Positions 4,671 to 8,166 of a stretch of DNA of 8,166 bases are shown here, piece after piece. Each line of letters starts with the position of its first letter. Position 1 is the stretch's first letter. Made by a program: the position numbers and the translations under genes. Source of the stretch: Desulfobacteraceae bacterium (GTDB lineage Bacteria; Desulfobacterota; Desulfobacteria; Desulfobacterales; UBA11574); assembly GCA_013203195.1 (NCBI GenBank), contig JABMQM010000593.1, positions 1 through 8,166 of the forward strand. The letters are read 5' to 3'. A model generated the notes under the pieces. It had not been told where the DNA came from. It did not search any database and was given only the letters and a program-made list of their open reading frames with translations.

Positions 4671-7600
4671 ATGGCACCCAAGATAGATATAGACGACCTG
4701 ATGGCAGTGCTTCCATACCAGAGGAAAAGAGGAAAATGGAAGAGCCTTCAATTGGACTGGAATAAGGAGTGGGAGCGGTTCGACGCCAAAAAGCTTTTTG
4801 AGTTTGACCTTGCCGCCATTGATGCGGATAAATTGAGCGCGTTCCGGCAGCGCAAAGAGGCCATCATGGACGGCAACCACACGGGGCTTTCCATTCTCAC
4901 CCGGCTGGTTGACGGACTCTGCGGCTATCCGATTACACCGTCTACACCAATCGCCGAGGATTTTGCCAAGGCATCCGCCCAGGGGCAAAAAAATCTGTTC
5001 GGCACCGAACTGATGTATTTTCAACCCAGTGACGAGCTGTCGGCCATTGTAGCGGTAGAGGCCATGGCATGCCAGGGCGGGCGGTACGTGGACAACACCT
5101 CTTCCCAGGGGTTGGTTTTAAAAACCAAAAACCTTTTCTCAGTGGCAGGTAAACGGCTGCCGGTGGTCATGACGGTCATGGCCCGGGAGGTGAATAAGGG
5201 CTCGTTAAGCATTCACTGCGGCCACAACGATTTCTATGGTGTTCGCAATACCGGCTGGGCTCAGCTGGTCTCTGAGGATAACCAGGAATTTCACGATTTG
5301 CTGCCCATTGCGTTCAAAACTGCTGAAACGCGCCAGGCAATGCTGCCGTTCATGGTTATTGGTGACGGGTTTATTAAGTCCCATGCCCTGGAAAGTGTAC
5401 AATTACTTTCAGACGATTTTCTGAAGTATTTCGTTGGCCCGCCGAATCGACTATATCAGCCCGATTTTGAGGAAAGGTACCTCACCGGAACATTCACCGA
5501 TACCGATCTGACCATGGAAGGCCAGGTAGCCCAGGATTTTGCCTATCGCTTTGTCAAGCGGGGCGTTATCGCTTCCATGAACGTGATGAACCAAATCTTG
5601 GGTACCAACCATAAAGTGGTAGAATGCTACCGCACCGAAGATGCTGAAATGGTTGTTGTTGTCCTGGGGTCGGCCGCCGGGGTTCTCAAGGATGTTGTCG
5701 ATTATTACCGGGATGTAAAGGGCTTGAAGGTGGGAGTTGTGCGGCCGGTGCTCTTCACCCCGCCCTGCTACGAGGAAATTGCATACGGTGTGCGCAACGC
5801 CAAGGTCATAACCGTGTTGGAGCGGACCGGTATGGCTCATAACCAGTTACTGCTGGCGGATTTGCAGGCGGCGCTGCAGTTGTCTCAGAGAGCTTATCAC
5901 GAAGGCAGGGATGAGCACAAAGCATACGCACGTGACTATATGCCGACCCTTTTACACGGTGTTTACGGTCTGGGGAGCAAAGATTTCAACAAGTACGATG
6001 CGGCGGCTGTCATAGAGAACATGCAGGCTTGTATGGACGACAGGCGGGATGATTTTGTCCGGGACTTTTTCTCGGGTATTGAAGGCCCCTACACGCTGAA
6101 ACCTGCCGAGCTTCCGGAATATAAAGACCGCGAACTGGGAATGACCTTTATCGGTATCGGCGCCGAAGGTGTCAAGACCGCCCTGGAGACGGCGGCGGTG
6201 ATTTATGCCGATAGCTGCAACGGTCGGCGATACATCCAGTCCGGTGCCCGTTACGGGGCAGCCCGCAAGGGCGCACCGGTCTTTATGAATCTTAGAATCA
6301 GCGACAGCCCGATTCGCAATGCCTCCGAGCTTACCGAGCAGGATGTTCTGGCCTTTTTCAATGAAAAATTTCTATCCGGCGGGATTTTGCGAGAATATGT
6401 AGGAGGGCTGAATGCCAATGGGCTGCTGGTTGTCAACAGCTCCAGGACCGAAGATGAGATTATCGCGTCGTTTCCGGCTGAGATGCGCCGGCAGATTGCA
6501 GACAAAAACATCACTTTGATCGCAATAAACGCTACTCAGCAAGCCTTGAAGCACTTGAAGCGCAACCTGCCCGGGGCCATGATACTGGGCCTTATCAATA
6601 AAGTGACGGGCATATTTTCTCCCGATCTCTTTGAAACGAGTTTTAAAAGTATTCTTGAAGATAAGATAGGGGCCAAAAAAGGGCTTGAGATTATCGATCA
6701 CAACCTGGACCTGTTAAGGGAAGGTGTTGCAAAGGCTACTGCCGACCCCATAGAAGGGATCTGTGCGTTTGCCGAGGAATCTGAAAGCCAGGGTCCATCA
6801 GCGGCGCACAAAGCCGGGGACTTCGGTCAGGAACCGGGGGCCGCCGGCATTCCGTTTACGCTGACGGAAAAGGATGAACTGGGAACCGTCAAACCGGTAA
6901 ATTTGATGGAGGATTTTCAGAAAAGCTTCCATAAAGAGATGGTTGAGCCGATTATGGAGGGCAAGAAGGTTCCCTGGGACCGGTTTATCCCCGTGGTACC
7001 GGCCGCTACCAGCAGATATAAGGATATGAGCTTTATGGGTGCCCAGCTGCCGGTCTGGGATGCGACCAAATGTATCGCCTGCGGCATGTGCGCCGCGTCG
7101 TGCCCGGATTCGGCCCTGCATTCCACCATCACGGACAAGACTGTTCCCGAAGGAGCGGCGGCGTATTTCAAGGTCTTCAGAAAGCCGCCCAAGGGAATTC
7201 CCTGGGAGCGTTTTGCGATGAACATCAATGCTATTTTTGATCGCTGCAAAGGCTGCGGGGTCTGTGTTGAGGTCTGCCCGGTGGACGCCTTCAAGATGGT
7301 TGATAAAACCCAGGTGAGCGCGGATAAATTTTTCCCCGAAAAGTATCATGATCTGGACAATACCTATGATGCGGCCCAGTATGTGGACCGCATGCCTCTC
7401 AACCACCAGGTGCTGTTTGTTTTTTCCAAACTGTATCCTGGCAAGCACACCCTTTGTCCCGGCTGCGGTGAAGGGACCATTAATCTGCTGACATTTTACG
7501 CCCTGGAAAGCCTGCGCAACAGCCCCAAAGGGATCGAGACCTTCTATCAGGGGATTAAGGCTCTTTCGGATATAAACAGGCGGGCCGTCGAGCACATGAT

Positions 7601-8166
7601 CGATCGCGGATTTACCATTTACACTATCAATGCCACCGGCTGCAACCAGGTCTCGGAACTGGTAAACCCCTATAATACGCGGATTTACCAGTCGGGGCAT
7701 TATGGTTTCGGTACTGCTTCTGCGGCGGCTTTAGGGGCCAAGTTTGCTCTGGACCAGGCTTATACCAACGGTTTCAACGATATGATGACCAAAATCATTG
7801 TGTTTGCCGGCGACGGTGCTATTTACGATATCGGCAACGGTCCTTTCAATTACGCTCTGGGCGAGAACTATGACATCACCTGGGTCATATACAACAACGA
7901 GGGCTACATGAATACCGGTGCCCAGAAATCCGGGGCCACCCGCTTCGGTTGCGACCGCAGCACATCGCCCATCGGAGAAAAATATGCCGGAAAAACTACC
8001 CTGCATCGACGCATCGTGGCCCAGGCTACCGCGATTTCACACGTCTATTCGGCCAAGCTCGCCGCCGACAACCCCTTTTACGCCATCAGGATACTAAAAG
8101 AGGCCATCGCCTATTGCGGTCCGTCGGTGGTGGAATTTTTCTCATACTGCTCACAAGGTCAGCAGA
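4671..8166 (+). CDS. Fused 2-oxoacid:ferredoxin oxidoreductase (PFOR-like), 3' end outside window
   Basis: This cytoplasmic enzyme family oxidatively decarboxylates a 2-oxoacid such as pyruvate with CoA, giving acyl-CoA, CO2 and reduced ferredoxin, via thiamine diphosphate and three 4Fe-4S clusters. The 1165 codons have no stop. Domains: substrate domain I at about 66-300, with Y-P-I-T-P-S-T (86-92), E122 and R172 at conserved positions; domain II at about 325-440, with Y-G-L-G-S-K-D-F (432-439); gamma domain at about 490-690, with G-I-G-A-E-G (495-500); two 4Fe-4S motifs (C801, C804, C807, C811; C859, C862, C865, C869); beta domain from about 920. All four proximal-cluster cysteines are present (C929, C932, C991, C1160). 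The thiamine motif runs from G-D-G (1047-1049) to N-N (1075-1076). Residues 1-65 are an extension not usual in PFOR. The C929-C991 spacing is longer, and the segment before G-D-G shorter, than in Desulfovibrio PFOR, so the substrate may differ. About 100 C-terminal residues are missing. Confidence 0.93.
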   Translation, partial: MAPKIDIDDLMAVLPYQRKRGKWKSLQLDWNKEWERFDAKKLFEFDLAAIDADKLSAFRQRKEAIMDGNHTGLSILTRLVDGLCGYPITPSTPIAEDFAKASAQGQKNLFGTELMYFQPSDELSAIVAVEAMACQGGRYVDNTSSQGLVLKTKNLFSVAGKRLPVVMTVMAREVNKGSLSIHCGHNDFYGVRNTGWAQLVSEDNQEFHDLLPIAFKTAETRQAMLPFMVIGDGFIKSHALESVQLLSDDFLKYFVGPPNRLYQPDFEERYLTGTFTDTDLTMEGQVAQDFAYRFVKRGVIASMNVMNQILGTNHKVVECYRTEDAEMVVVVLGSAAGVLKDVVDYYRDVKGLKVGVVRPVLFTPPCYEEIAYGVRNAKVITVLERTGMAHNQLLLADLQAALQLSQRAYHEGRDEHKAYARDYMPTLLHGVYGLGSKDFNKYDAAAVIENMQACMDDRRDDFVRDFFSGIEGPYTLKPAELPEYKDRELGMTFIGIGAEGVKTALETAAVIYADSCNGRRYIQSGARYGAARKGAPVFMNLRISDSPIRNASELTEQDVLAFFNEKFLSGGILREYVGGLNANGLLVVNSSRTEDEIIASFPAEMRRQIADKNITLIAINATQQALKHLKRNLPGAMILGLINKVTGIFSPDLFETSFKSILEDKIGAKKGLEIIDHNLDLLREGVAKATADPIEGICAFAEESESQGPSAAHKAGDFGQEPGAAGIPFTLTEKDELGTVKPVNLMEDFQKSFHKEMVEPIMEGKKVPWDRFIPVVPAATSRYKDMSFMGAQLPVWDATKCIACGMCAASCPDSALHSTITDKTVPEGAAAYFKVFRKPPKGIPWERFAMNINAIFDRCKGCGVCVEVCPVDAFKMVDKTQVSADKFFPEKYHDLDNTYDAAQYVDRMPLNHQVLFVFSKLYPGKHTLCPGCGEGTINLLTFYALESLRNSPKGIETFYQGIKALSDINRRAVEHMIDRGFTIYTINATGCNQVSELVNPYNTRIYQSGHYGFGTASAAALGAKFALDQAYTNGFNDMMTKIIVFAGDGAIYDIGNGPFNYALGENYDITWVIYNNEGYMNTGAQKSGATRFGCDRSTSPIGEKYAGKTTLHRRIVAQATAISHVYSAKLAADNPFYAIRILKEAIAYCGPSVVEFFSYCSQGQQ

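Noticed and set aside
6798..7700. 300-codon open frame on the minus strand
   Set aside because: It lies entirely antisense to the oxidoreductase, over the ferredoxin and beta domains whose cysteine motifs read correctly on the plus strand. It is a shadow of codon bias.

Overview
The window reads like a chromosomal stretch of an anaerobic bacterium. The best single indicator is a large single-chain pyruvate:ferredoxin-oxidoreductase-type enzyme with 4Fe-4S motifs. A sulfate-reducing or related deltaproteobacterium (Desulfobacterota) would fit the gene mix and the intergenic heptamer repeats, but that assignment is inference. Base composition is moderate (one sampled 60-base line of the large gene is 55% GC). 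The exception is a clearly AT-richer island at about 3460-4190.

Layout. 33-1226 (+) is a short, divergent aldehyde dehydrogenase-family protein. 1227-1435 is a repeat-rich spacer with a terminator-like hairpin, two sets of 7-bp tandem repeats in opposite purine/pyrimidine orientation, and a 12-bp palindrome. 1436-2647 (+) is threonine ammonia-lyase with a C-terminal ACT domain (ilvA, medium form). Its stop codon overlaps, tail to tail, that of a GNAT acetyltransferase on the minus strand (2644-3138). Two further minus-strand genes follow: a 72-residue protein made of two copies of a helical motif resembling MshEN / type II secretion ATPase N-termini (3232-3450), and a 198-residue AT-rich orphan (3513-4109). 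A 561-bp divergent intergenic region (4110-4670) contains a branched inverted-repeat element and a good sigma70-like promoter facing right. From 4671 to the end of the window (+) runs one open frame of 1165 codons with no stop: a fused 2-oxoacid:acceptor oxidoreductase with domains in the order alpha, gamma, ferredoxin, beta, and an unusual N-terminal extension of about 65 residues. Its last part (about 100 residues by comparison with the family) lies beyond the window.

How the genes could work together: threonine ammonia-lyase makes 2-oxobutyrate. A PFOR-type enzyme can oxidise 2-oxoacids to acyl-CoA with reduction of ferredoxin. The aldehyde dehydrogenase has an active-site loop resembling CoA-acylating aldehyde dehydrogenases. 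A threonine to propionyl-CoA route is therefore imaginable, but the genes are not in one operon and no substrate can be read from the sequence. I see no RNA gene, CRISPR array, phage gene or complete insertion sequence. The points most worth following up are the altered active site and missing N-terminal segment of the aldehyde dehydrogenase, the N-terminal extension of the PFOR-like enzyme, and the structured intergenic elements at 1246-1360 and 4200-4278.
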